Positions 17,324 through 24,805 of a DNA stretch of 64,000 nt are shown in pieces. Origin of the DNA: ENR-C20 sp942493145 (GTDB lineage: Bacteria; Bacillota; Clostridia; Acetivibrionales; DTU013); assembly GCA_942493145.1 (NCBI GenBank), contig OW818679.1, positions 1,612,001 to 1,676,000 of the forward strand, written 5' to 3'. The position numbers were made by a program, and so were the translations under genes. The notes beneath the pieces were generated by a model. That model was not told the origin of the DNA and did not search any database. It saw only the letters and a list, made by a program, of their open reading frames with translations. Numbering within the stretch: position 1 is the stretch's first letter; every line of letters begins with the position of its first letter.

Positions 17324-17719
17324 TTATGAGGGCCGGTCTTCAGTGTTCGTCCACTTCCAGGCATACCTGATAATCAATAGCATCGTTAAAACTTCTATCG
17401 TTGCAAAGAATATATAATGAAGGGTCTGCGATCCGCCGGCAATTACAAACGCAATAGTGATTACGCTTGCAATGATGTTTGACCAGCGATTTGCTCTCTG
17501 CTTCAATATCCTTGACAGAAAAATCATAGCAATCGGAATCTCCAATATTATTGCAAATACCAACATAATCACTTGCGTGACTTGAACTGGCTTATCGATG
17601 TTTGGCAGCATAAAGGAAAAAATGTCCGCTGAAAGTATATTAATCATTACAAATATCCACAAGGTTGATAGTCTTGCTTTCAGCTGATCCATATTGATGC
17701 TCTTATTGTTTGTATTCAT
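17324..17719 (-). CDS. Small integral membrane protein (DUF6326-like)
   Basis: About 131 residues with four hydrophobic segments (around LWIFVMINILSADIFSFML, VIMLVFAIILEIPIAMIFL, ASVITIAFVIAGG and FATIEVLTMLLIIRY). The pattern and the motif around the first helix resemble the DUF6326 family. ATG 17719 is preferred over 17740 because the sequence between them contains the ribosome site GAAGGAGAG. It directly follows the DUF4386 gene (about 20 bp) and must be in the same transcript. Function unknown; ends with a charged tail. Confidence 0.7.
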   Translation of the reverse strand: MNTNNKSINMDQLKARLSTLWIFVMINILSADIFSFMLPNIDKPVQVTQVIMLVFAIILEIPIAMIFLSRILKQRANRWSNIIASVITIAFVIAGGSQTLHYIFFATIEVLTMLLIIRYAWKWTNTEDRPS

Positions 17720-17739
17720 TTTATGTTCTCTCTCCTTCA

Positions 17740-18459
17740 TTAATCATTCTGTTCAATCTTCATAATATTTTCGGTTAAGCCAGGTTTTAGATTTCTTATC
17801 CCCCAAATCAACAACCAAAACATAAACAAAAATTCGGCAATTGTTCCCGGCAATAATAGTATTGTCTCTAGCATTTGGTTCGGAACGAGAAAATGCACGA
17901 TGACTGACATCAACCCAAATATAGTTTCAATAATAAACAGAACACCGAATAATTTAGGAATGAATCCTGATCTATAAATCAATATGCCGAGGGGAAGCAC
18001 CCAGAGTGCAAAGAAAGCCTGACCGATCATATATCCATGCTCATATAAATTATAGAAAAGCATTGCGATGGCCTGACGGCTGTTGGGTTCAATAGTGTTC
18101 AGGTAGTCATTTCCGTTTAAAATATAGAGCGGTGCAATTTCGTTCAAAATATTAAACAAAAGCAATACGCTCCCGGCAGCCGCAAATACGACCATGACTG
18201 CCGCTGTATTTTTATTTACCGAAGCAAGCAGACGGTATAAAGCCAAGGCCGTGAACAAATAACACAGGGACATGAGGATATCACTTACAATTCCCGTTCG
18301 ATACAAGAAAGCATTTGATAAAATGTTGTTGGCCGTTACGTTCATATCATTTGATACGAAAAGTTTTTGGCGGAAAAATATTTCCGCAAACAAACCGAAA
18401 ACCACCATGAGCAGAAAAAATAGACCTGCAAGCCGTGCAGCATTTTTATTTGGAATCAT
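17740..18459 (-). CDS. DUF4386 family membrane protein
   Basis: 239 residues with about six transmembrane segments. The start AARLAGLFFLLMVVFGLFAE and the later GYMIGQAFFALWVLPLGILI then YRSGFIPKLFG match the DUF4386 family, whose function is not known. It is the first gene of a two-gene unit with the DUF6326-like protein. ATG 18459 is the first in-frame start; only a weak ribosome site (GAAAGTAGGT) is visible. Downstream of a small soluble protein gene at 18507 on the same strand. Confidence 0.8.
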   Translation of the reverse strand: MIPNKNAARLAGLFFLLMVVFGLFAEIFFRQKLFVSNDMNVTANNILSNAFLYRTGIVSDILMSLCYLFTALALYRLLASVNKNTAAVMVVFAAAGSVLLLFNILNEIAPLYILNGNDYLNTIEPNSRQAIAMLFYNLYEHGYMIGQAFFALWVLPLGILIYRSGFIPKLFGVLFIIETIFGLMSVIVHFLVPNQMLETILLLPGTIAEFLFMFWLLIWGIRNLKPGLTENIMKIEQND

Positions 18460-18506
18460 GATTAATACCTACTTTCATAATTTATTTTTTATTTATTCAC
18501 CCGGTA

Positions 18507-18710
18507 TCATTTCGTGCAAACAGGGTTTACCGAGACCAACACCAGTCCTAAGTCGCGTATTTTTTTGAACAATCCGTGCAATGCAGCCTGGTCAACTATG
18601 ACACCAGTCAAAAGAGTATCACCATTATCTTCCAGTGTCATGGTCAATCCCTCAAACCAGTTTGCCCATTGAACGCCTAAATGGCCCTCAATTCTGATTT
18701 GGTATATCAT
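18507..18710 (-). CDS. Small conserved soluble protein
   Basis: 67 residues starting MIYQIRIEGHLGVQWANWFE then GLTMTLEDNGDTLLTG and DQAALHGLFKKIRDLGLVL. This is a recognisable small family in many bacteria (motifs WFEGLT, GDTLL and DQAALHGLL..RDLGL) with no assigned function. It often neighbours DUF4386 or small regulatory genes. It lies 48 bp upstream of the DUF4386 gene on the same strand. Ribosome site AGTAAGAAAATG is weak. Confidence 0.75.
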   Translation of the reverse strand: MIYQIRIEGHLGVQWANWFEGLTMTLEDNGDTLLTGVIVDQAALHGLFKKIRDLGLVLVSVNPVCTK

Positions 18711-18832
18711 TTTCTTACTTGGATTGAATCCTTTGTGGTATTTATTAGTTATTACGCTCCACCTCCTGACGCAACTGAATTATAGAAAACAGTACCTCTT
18801 GCTTAAGAATAATACTTCGTTTTTTATCAAAA

Positions 18833-18894
18833 GAAACCTCCCAATCTGCAGTACTCTGAGCTCATTCTCAGAATACAGCAGATTGGGAGGTTTC
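18833..18894 (-). terminator. Large hairpin downstream of the LAL regulator gene
   Basis: GAAACCTCCCAATCTGC (18833-18849) and its exact complement (18878-18894) form a 17-bp stem, with an inner TCTGAG/CTCAGA helix. On the minus strand it ends in TTTCTTTTGAT, fitting termination of the gene ending at 18956. Confidence 0.6.
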
Positions 18895-18935
18895 AACACC
18901 TACTTAAGGAGGTTTCAATACCTACTTAAGTAGGA
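18887..18935. repeat. 22-bp tandem duplication ending in a palindrome
   Basis: GGAGGTTTCAACACCTACTT-AA (18887-18908) is repeated with one C-to-T change at 18909-18930. The second copy runs into the 14-bp palindrome CCTACTTAAGTAGG (18922-18935). The first copy shares GGAGGTTTC with the hairpin arm at 18833-18894. Two units only, so not a CRISPR array; possibly a slipped duplication or regulator site. Confidence 0.6.
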
Positions 18936-18955
18936 TAAAATATCAATTTGGCAGG

Positions 18956-21610
18956 TTATACCAGACCGAGCTCTCTGGCTTTTGCTATTGCTTCTGTTCT
19001 TCTCTTAGCTTCCAGCTTGGCAAAAATATTCTGGTTATATCCTTTAATTGTGCTTAAAGCGAGAAAAAGCTGGTTTGAGATTTCCTGATTTGATAGGCCT
19101 TCAACTATAAGACTAAGAACATCAAGCTCCCTTATTGTCAGTGGTTCGATGAGTTTTTGGTTAGCCGCTTCCTTCTTGGGAAGCGGTACATCATCCTTAA
19201 CAAACTTTAACCTTGTGTCCTGCGAAAGATGATCAATAAAAGGTCTATAGTAGTTCTCAAGCTTTGCCAATGCAATAGCTTCATCAAGAAGTGACTGATG
19301 AGCTATATGCTGTCCCATAGCTTCCTGCACTTTGCTTGCAAGGACCAGATAATTAATGCAATTACCAGTCCTTTTTTGTGTTTTTGCATTTTCTATAAGG
19401 CTGTTGCATATGCTTTCAACCCTTTTTAGAATATCAGTATCTGCTTTTCGATTAAGAATCTGCTCAACATAGAATCCTGCTGAGAACTCATGGAGATATG
19501 GGATACTTTTGGTTTCAAAAGAATTTAACAATAAGTATGAATCTGTATTAAACACACCAATTCCTCTTCTAAACTGGATATAAATCTCCATATCATCAAG
19601 TGAGAGATAATCCGGAATTGGATTCATAAAGTACTCGTTCTTACTTTCAGCTATACTTTCAAGTGCCATATCATAGAGTCCTTGGCTCATATAGAGCTTT
19701 GCAAAGAGTAAATAATACTTATATTTCCAGTCCATAAGTGCATATTTTTGCCCATATTCCTTGCTCTTTTTAAGAAGTTCATATACTTCCTGGTTATTTC
19801 CTTCAAGATAAGAGATATTGGCTAACCCTAAGTATAAACTAGCCAGGAGAATTGGAACTCTGCCAGCTGTATCAACCCGCTTTATTGTTTTTTCAAAGAT
19901 TGATTTGCCATCCTTCAAACGGCCCATTTGAATACATAATTCGCCGAGGACCATGTAGAAGCTGTTAATAGTCAAATCATTTACCTCTTTATTAATATTA
20001 TGTAGAGCATCGATAATAATTTTCTCTGCAGCTAAAAGATCTCCTGATGACCAATGAGCGATGCCTAAAAGCATTGCAATTACAGCCCTTTTGAAGTGTT
20101 GATTCTGAGGTGTTTTATTTAAAGCATCTTCGGTATGTATAAATATACCTTCTATGTCTTCATTAGCAGCCGCAACGTAAGCATTAGCTGCTGCAATTGT
20201 CGCTGGGAGAAGTTCATACTGTTTCAAGTCAGCAACAGGAAATTCTACAGGGTTGTCATGATGCAACTCATACAGTCTTAAAGCCATTTCAAGCCATTTT
20301 TTACTTCCTTGAATATCACCAGTATCAATAAGTGCCCAACCATAGCCCATCGCAAGAACCGGCCTTTTTTCGATTATGCTTTCAGGCAGCTGCTTTGACA
20401 TTGCCAGCCATGAACTTGCTTGCAACTGAACATCCATCTCTGCCCACCTGCATTCGATTAAATCAGCAGCCTGATAATTTGACTGCCCTGCCAGGTAATG
20501 ATGAATAGCTTCAATAAACATACCTTCTGAATTAAACCAATCCCCAGCTCTACAATGCAATTCTTCCACGGTCATGCCACCGATGCTTTGAATATAACCT
20601 GGTAATCGTTGCCTGAGCAAATCTCTGAACAAGTGATGGTAGCGATACCACTTTCTTTCCTGATCAAGAGGTATAATAAACATATTACTTTGTTTCAAGT
20701 GTTCTATCATCTTCATACTGAATCCATTAGCTTCAGACAGGAGTGAATCACAGAGATTGAAGGAGAAATAGTCAAGCACAGAGGTTCTTAGCAAAAATCT
20801 CTGTGCTTCTTCGTGCTGCTTTTCTAAAACTTCTTCTATCAAGTAGTCCATAATATAGTTGTGACTCCCAGAAAATTCTTCAATAAAGCTGTTTATATCA
20901 TCCAGCCCTTGCATGGACAACGCAGCAAGCTGAAGACCTGCGACCCAACCTTCTGTTCGATTTGCTAAAAGTACTGCGTGTTCTTCATCTATGATTCGCT
21001 GAAGCTGATTGGCCAGAAAAATCTTCACTTCTTCGTTTGTAAATCTAAGGTCAGCAATGCGAATCTCCAAGAGTTTCTTGCTCAAACGATACTTAGAGAG
21101 AGGAAAAGCAGGATCCTCTCGTGTAATCATTACTAATTTCATTTTTGGTGGCATATGCTCAATTAGTTTCTTAATGAAAGTATCAATCTGTTCGTTTTCT
21201 ATGACGTGGTAATCGTCAAAGACTAGTACAAACTCCTTGTCAAGCTGATGAAGCTTCGTTATCAGTGAACGTATAAATGAGATGTACCCAATTGATTGAA
21301 TGGATTCCAACAGTTGGAGCAAGTCGTCTCCAAAAGCTTTATCCAGACCTTTGATTCCTTCTATCAAATAGACAAAAAATAGTTGTAAATCATTATCCCA
21401 TTCATCAAGGGAATACCAAATATGCCTATAATTCCAATGCTCGATCCAGGCACTGATGATTGTTGTTTTCCCGGAACCAGCAAAAGCGGAAACCAGGACT
21501 ATCTCAGACCACGGATTGTCACGAAGCTTCTTCTCGATGTCTTTTCTGGTTATAGATAAGGTAGATAATCCAGGCCTATTCAGCTTAGAATGCAATATTT
21601 GAAATTTCAT
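18956..21610 (-). CDS. LuxR-family regulator of the MalT/LAL type
   Basis: 884 residues, the usual size of large ATP-binding LuxR regulators. Domain order: STAND-type NTPase with Walker A AGSGKTT (residues 44-50), Walker B-like LVFDDYH near 130, MITREDP sensor motif, a winged-helix region, a long TPR-like superhelix (~residues 370-800), and a C-terminal LuxR helix-turn-helix (LTIRELDVLSLIVEGLSNQE, ~825-884). Such proteins bind ATP and an inducer, oligomerise and activate promoters. No target is adjacent: the neighbours are the small membrane proteins downstream and the ECF sigma operon divergent at 22001. ATG 21610 follows GAAAGGACATG. Confidence 0.92.
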   Translation of the reverse strand: MKFQILHSKLNRPGLSTLSITRKDIEKKLRDNPWSEIVLVSAFAGSGKTTIISAWIEHWNYRHIWYSLDEWDNDLQLFFVYLIEGIKGLDKAFGDDLLQLLESIQSIGYISFIRSLITKLHQLDKEFVLVFDDYHVIENEQIDTFIKKLIEHMPPKMKLVMITREDPAFPLSKYRLSKKLLEIRIADLRFTNEEVKIFLANQLQRIIDEEHAVLLANRTEGWVAGLQLAALSMQGLDDINSFIEEFSGSHNYIMDYLIEEVLEKQHEEAQRFLLRTSVLDYFSFNLCDSLLSEANGFSMKMIEHLKQSNMFIIPLDQERKWYRYHHLFRDLLRQRLPGYIQSIGGMTVEELHCRAGDWFNSEGMFIEAIHHYLAGQSNYQAADLIECRWAEMDVQLQASSWLAMSKQLPESIIEKRPVLAMGYGWALIDTGDIQGSKKWLEMALRLYELHHDNPVEFPVADLKQYELLPATIAAANAYVAAANEDIEGIFIHTEDALNKTPQNQHFKRAVIAMLLGIAHWSSGDLLAAEKIIIDALHNINKEVNDLTINSFYMVLGELCIQMGRLKDGKSIFEKTIKRVDTAGRVPILLASLYLGLANISYLEGNNQEVYELLKKSKEYGQKYALMDWKYKYYLLFAKLYMSQGLYDMALESIAESKNEYFMNPIPDYLSLDDMEIYIQFRRGIGVFNTDSYLLLNSFETKSIPYLHEFSAGFYVEQILNRKADTDILKRVESICNSLIENAKTQKRTGNCINYLVLASKVQEAMGQHIAHQSLLDEAIALAKLENYYRPFIDHLSQDTRLKFVKDDVPLPKKEAANQKLIEPLTIRELDVLSLIVEGLSNQEISNQLFLALSTIKGYNQNIFAKLEAKRRTEAIAKARELGLV

Positions 21611-21778
21611 GTCCTTTCACTCCATCCAATTTTTTGCATTACATCCCAACAATACAAGGAAAATAGTCTTCTAAAGTCAGTATCCCCGGCTAGCTTCTGA
21701 GCCAACAAAAATAATCATATACACTCTTATCAAACCTCGTGTAATAGTTAATTATAGGTTATAAAGGGAATTTTATCA

Positions 21779-21901
21779 ATGAAATATTTCTTAACAGCAC
21801 GCAAAAATATTTTTGCCGCGCAGTTTGAGCAACAGTTAGCATATAAGGATCAAGAAATAGAGTTTCTAAAAAGAATTGTATCTTTAGGCCGGGAGGATTA
21901 G
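21779..21901 (+). CDS. Possible 40-residue peptide
   Basis: A short frame starting MKYFLTARKNIFAAQFEQQL followed by an amphipathic segment AYKDQEIEFLKRIVSL that could form a coiled coil. AAAGGGA lies 9 bp before the ATG. It stands alone between the LAL regulator and the ECF sigma operon. I do not recognise it; it may be a small protein or a leftover piece. Confidence 0.3.
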   Translation: MKYFLTARKNIFAAQFEQQLAYKDQEIEFLKRIVSLGRED

Positions 21902-21913
21902 GTTTTTTCACAC

Positions 21914-21941
21914 TGCAAACTTTTTGTATTTATGCAGCGTC
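21914..21941 (+). promoter_or_regulatory. Candidate ECF-type promoter of the sigma factor operon
   Basis: TGCAAAC (21914-21920), a 17-bp spacer starting with a T-run, then CGTC (21938-21941). This resembles the TGAAAC/CGTC pattern of ECF sigma promoters such as SigV of Bacillus subtilis, and suggests autoregulation of the sigma gene 60 bp downstream. Confidence 0.5.
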
Positions 21942-22000
21942 TATATTGTGTAAACATATTGGCAGTTCATACACGGACAGAGAGGTGGGACTGAATACAA

Positions 22001-22516
22001 ATGGGCAGAGGCAATTTGGCAACTGTTTTTGAAGACTATGTTATTAAGCACAAAGAGAATCACTACCGGCTTGCTTTTAGTTATGTAAAAAATGCTGATG
22101 ATGCTTTGGACATTGTCCAGGAATCCATATATAAAGCTATTACAACGCTGAATACGCTAAAAAGTCCGGAATATTTAAATACCTGGTTTAAAAGAATTCT
22201 GGTGAATACTGCATTGGATTTACTTCGAAAGCAAAAGAAGCTTATTGTGGTAGAAGATGAAACCTTATCCGGTTTTGATTCAGGTACAACAGATAATTAT
22301 GAGGATGTAGATTTACATAAAGCGATGGACGATTTACCGGTTCAATACCGAAGCATAATTGTGTTAAGGTACTTTGAGGATCTGAAGATTGAAGAGATTG
22401 CAGATATTTTACATGAAAACGTAAATTCGATAAAAACACGTTTATATAAATCACTTAAAATGTTACGGATTCAAATGGATAACGATAGGGTAAGGAGGGC
22501 GGCCTATAATGGATGA
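22001..22516 (+). CDS. ECF RNA polymerase sigma factor (SigV-like)
   Basis: 171 residues with sigma region 2 (YRLAFSYVKNADDALDIVQE, with SIYKA and TWFKRILVNTALDLLRK) and region 4 (LPVQYRSIIVLRYFEDLKIE then EIADILHEN). Size and sequence fit the SigV/SigW type of extracytoplasmic sigma factors. It overlaps the start of the anti-sigma gene by 8 bp. In B. subtilis SigV answers lysozyme through RsiV, and a similar envelope-stress role is likely. A candidate ECF promoter lies at 21914. ATG 22001 follows AGAGGTGGG. Confidence 0.9.
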   Translation: MGRGNLATVFEDYVIKHKENHYRLAFSYVKNADDALDIVQESIYKAITTLNTLKSPEYLNTWFKRILVNTALDLLRKQKKLIVVEDETLSGFDSGTTDNYEDVDLHKAMDDLPVQYRSIIVLRYFEDLKIEEIADILHENVNSIKTRLYKSLKMLRIQMDNDRVRRAAYNG

Positions 22517-23417
22517 TAAATTATTGAAATTGAAAGATGAATATATGAACATACCTATTCCTGCAGAGTTGGACTTTATTGTCAGAAAGGCTTTGAAAGA
22601 TGGCAGAGAAAACAATCTGAAAGACTTTAAAAGAAATCATGGATTAAAAAGGTTAAGAATCGCAGCCGCATCAGTGGCAGCCGCATTTATCATACTTACG
22701 GCAGGGGTCAACAGCAGCCCGGCGTTTGCGGCAGCGTTGTCGGAAGTACCCATAATCGGCAGTCTTGTAAAGGTGCTCACTTTTAGAGAATACACGGTAG
22801 ATGAAGATAAATACAATATGAATATCAAAGTACCTGCTATTGGTGGTTTGGAAAACAAAGAATTGGAAAGCAGTTTAAATGAAAAATACCTGGAAGAAAA
22901 CAAAAAGCTGTATGAGGAATTCATGGCGGATATGGAGGATTTGAAAAAAAATGGCGGAGGTAATCTGGGGATGGACAGTGGATACATTGTTGCAACCGAT
23001 ACCGACAGAATACTCTCTATCGGGCGCTATGTCGTAAACACGGTGGGGTCTTCGTCAACAGTATTCAAATACGACACTGTAGACAAGGTCAATGAAATTC
23101 TGATTACGTTGCCGAGTTTATATAAAGACGAGCGGTACATTGACATTATCAGCGAAAATATCAAGAAGCAGATGATTGAACAGAATAAAGCCGATAAGAG
23201 TAAGTTTTATTGGGTTTCCGGCATTGAGCAGAATACGACCATAACGTTATTTGAAAAAATTTCGAAGGAACAAAGCTTCTATATCAATGCAGAGGGCAAA
23301 CTGGTCATATCCTTTGATAAATACGAAGTTGCTCCAGGGTATATGGGCATTGTGCAATTTGTAATACCAACAGATGTCATATCAGATATTTTAGATAGCA
23401 ACGAATATATAAAATAG
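22509..23417 (+). CDS. Anti-sigma factor, RsiV-like
   Basis: 302 residues. A short cytoplasmic N-terminus (residues 1-48), one transmembrane segment (about 50-67, RIAAASVAAAFIILTAGV), then an extracellular domain with the DUF3298/RsiV pattern (VPAIGGLENKELESSLNEKY and a C-terminal FDKYEVAPGYMGIVQFVIPT). It would hold the adjacent sigma factor at the membrane until cleaved on envelope stress; RsiV itself binds lysozyme. Overlap with the sigma gene implies coupled translation. ATG 22509 follows AGGAGGGCGG. Confidence 0.85.
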   Translation: MDDKLLKLKDEYMNIPIPAELDFIVRKALKDGRENNLKDFKRNHGLKRLRIAAASVAAAFIILTAGVNSSPAFAAALSEVPIIGSLVKVLTFREYTVDEDKYNMNIKVPAIGGLENKELESSLNEKYLEENKKLYEEFMADMEDLKKNGGGNLGMDSGYIVATDTDRILSIGRYVVNTVGSSSTVFKYDTVDKVNEILITLPSLYKDERYIDIISENIKKQMIEQNKADKSKFYWVSGIEQNTTITLFEKISKEQSFYINAEGKLVISFDKYEVAPGYMGIVQFVIPTDVISDILDSNEYIK

Positions 23418-23450
23418 GCTGAACCGATGAAAGATAGGAGGAATGATATT

Positions 23451-23625
23451 TTGAAAATAAAGATAATACTAAGAATAATGAAGCAATTGGCTATGAAATA
23501 ATTAGAGAAATTGCGGAGAATGAGGATAACAATTCGAAGATCTTTTATCCGCAAATTTCCGGATATAAAGGCCAGCTGTTAATGGATTACATGAATCAAA
23601 GCCTGGAAAAAATTGTTGGCGTATA
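23451..23625 (+). pseudogene. Broken remnant of an RsiV/DUF4163-like secreted protein
   Basis: After GATAGGAGGAATGATATTTTG a TTG start opens but stops after 16 codons. In another frame the sequence continues NNEAIGYEIIREIAENEDNN then KIFYPQISG and LLMDYMNQSLEKI to TAG 23623-23625. The YPQISG...LLMDYMNQSL pattern resembles the N-terminal part of DUF4163-type proteins. A frameshift and loss of the rest make it non-functional. It lies just after the anti-sigma gene. Confidence 0.45.
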
Positions 23626-23770
23626 GGATTTTAGGCCCGAGGGTGAATATAAAAGGATTCCTGGAATCTGTAACACCTGACACATATGCTCTTGAATTGC
23701 CGTATTTACTACAATATACTATATTAGAACAGAAGTTACAATTGTAACGGCAAAGTATATGGAGGACACA

Positions 23771-23887
23771 ATGAAGGTGCTATATCTTACTTCTACAGGG
23801 AACAGCTTATATGTAGCAAAGAGAATCGGTGCGCGGTATATCAATCAACATATTACGCTGAAGGACATCATCAATTCAAATAAATAA
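23771..23887 (+). pseudogene. N-terminal fragment of an EFR1-type flavodoxin/ferredoxin protein
   Basis: GGAGGACACA precedes an ATG opening MKVLYLTSTGNSLYVAKRIG, the flavin-phosphate loop of the clostridial EFR1 family (flavodoxin fused to two ferredoxin motifs, ~260 residues). The frame then loses similarity and ends after 38 codons. The start and ribosome site are intact, so a short peptide could still be made, but the redox domains are gone. Confidence 0.6.
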
Positions 23888-23973
23888 GATCATAGTCTGC
23901 AGCTTCTGAGTATAAAGTCTTCAAGAGATGAACGTACTTAATGATAGACATTTATTAAAGGGAGAGGATGAGA

Positions 23974-24501
23974 ATGCCAAAAGCACGAAAAATGCTAAGT
24001 GACTGGGACGCACCGTATATTCAGTCGCTTGTGAAATTAATTGAAACACAGAGCAAGGCAACTCTTGCGATTTGGTCAGTTGATTATGCCGAGCGAGTTA
24101 TATTGCCGCTGTGGAGCAAGTACTATCCGGATGACCTGCGTCCGCGAAATGCACTGAATGCCGCTCGCGAGTGGTTATCGGGAGCGATAAAACTGCCGCG
24201 AGCAAAAACGGCAATCCTTGTGTGCCATGCGGCCGCCCGTGAAGCCGATGCGAACCCTGTTGCGCAAGCCGCCGCCAGGGCGAGCGGTCAATCTGCGTCG
24301 ACTATTCACTCGGCAAGGCACTGTATTGGACTTGCGCTTTATGGAGCGATAGCGGTTGCGTATAACACTCTCGGAACGAACGCGACCTGGGAGCAGTTGG
24401 AGCAATGTGCCGCCGACGAGTGCCAACGTATGCTTGACGCGCTGCGTTCCGTTGCCGTGGAGAACGAACCAAACCCGGCGAAAATTGACTGGAAATGCTG
24501 A
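23974..24501 (+). CDS. Putative immunity protein (Imm5-like family)
   Basis: 175 residues, all-helical, opening MPKARKMLSDWDAPYIQSLV and containing TLAIWSVDYAERVILPLW, AREWLSGAIKLPRAK and STIHSARHCIGLALYGAIAV. This matches the small family annotated as putative immunity protein (Imm5-like domain), thought to neutralise secreted polymorphic toxins. No toxin is adjacent. The gene is richer in GC than its surroundings, and it is flanked by gene fragments on both sides, which suggests acquisition. ATG 23974 is preferred over 23968 because GGAG at 23961 is better spaced. Confidence 0.7.
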   Translation: MPKARKMLSDWDAPYIQSLVKLIETQSKATLAIWSVDYAERVILPLWSKYYPDDLRPRNALNAAREWLSGAIKLPRAKTAILVCHAAAREADANPVAQAAARASGQSASTIHSARHCIGLALYGAIAVAYNTLGTNATWEQLEQCAADECQRMLDALRSVAVENEPNPAKIDWKC

Positions 24502-24805
24502 CTATGACTCGCCAAAATTAAAGCACTCCGTATATCGTCGTTATTGATAACAAAGGCATTGGAAGGATAGCTGGAGCAGGCCTGTATGGTGTGGTGACCA
24601 ACTTGCTACTAAATCCATTGTTTTAATAATTTTTTACATATATAATAAATTGTAAAAAGCTTTAGCTTCAGATATATTCAGTGAGTATTGTTTGCAGGAG
24701 CAACCACGAGAATGATTACAAACAAGCTTGGAATGTCGCTGTCCACAATACCATTTTATTTTGGGAGTTTTCGAGATCATTAAATTAAGCTATGAGAGGT
24801 ACTCA
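24502..24805. other. Intergenic region with a short protein-like frame
   Basis: No complete gene. The frame at about 24529-24627 reads YIVVIDNKGIGRIAGAGLYG then VVTNLLLNPLF and stops, which looks like the hydrophobic end of a lost membrane protein that I cannot name. The rest is AT-rich; GAGAGG before 24806 is the ribosome site of the next gene. Confidence 0.35.

Noticed and set aside
18887..18930. CRISPR array
   Set aside because: Only two adjacent 22-bp units with no spacers and no cas genes.
18724..18933. 69-codon plus-strand frame
   Set aside because: Runs through the hairpin and tandem repeat; no ribosome site or family match.
24728..24805. N-terminal extension of the transhydroxylase large subunit from ATG 24728
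   Set aside because: The added residues are unlike the family and a ribosome site precedes ATG 24806.
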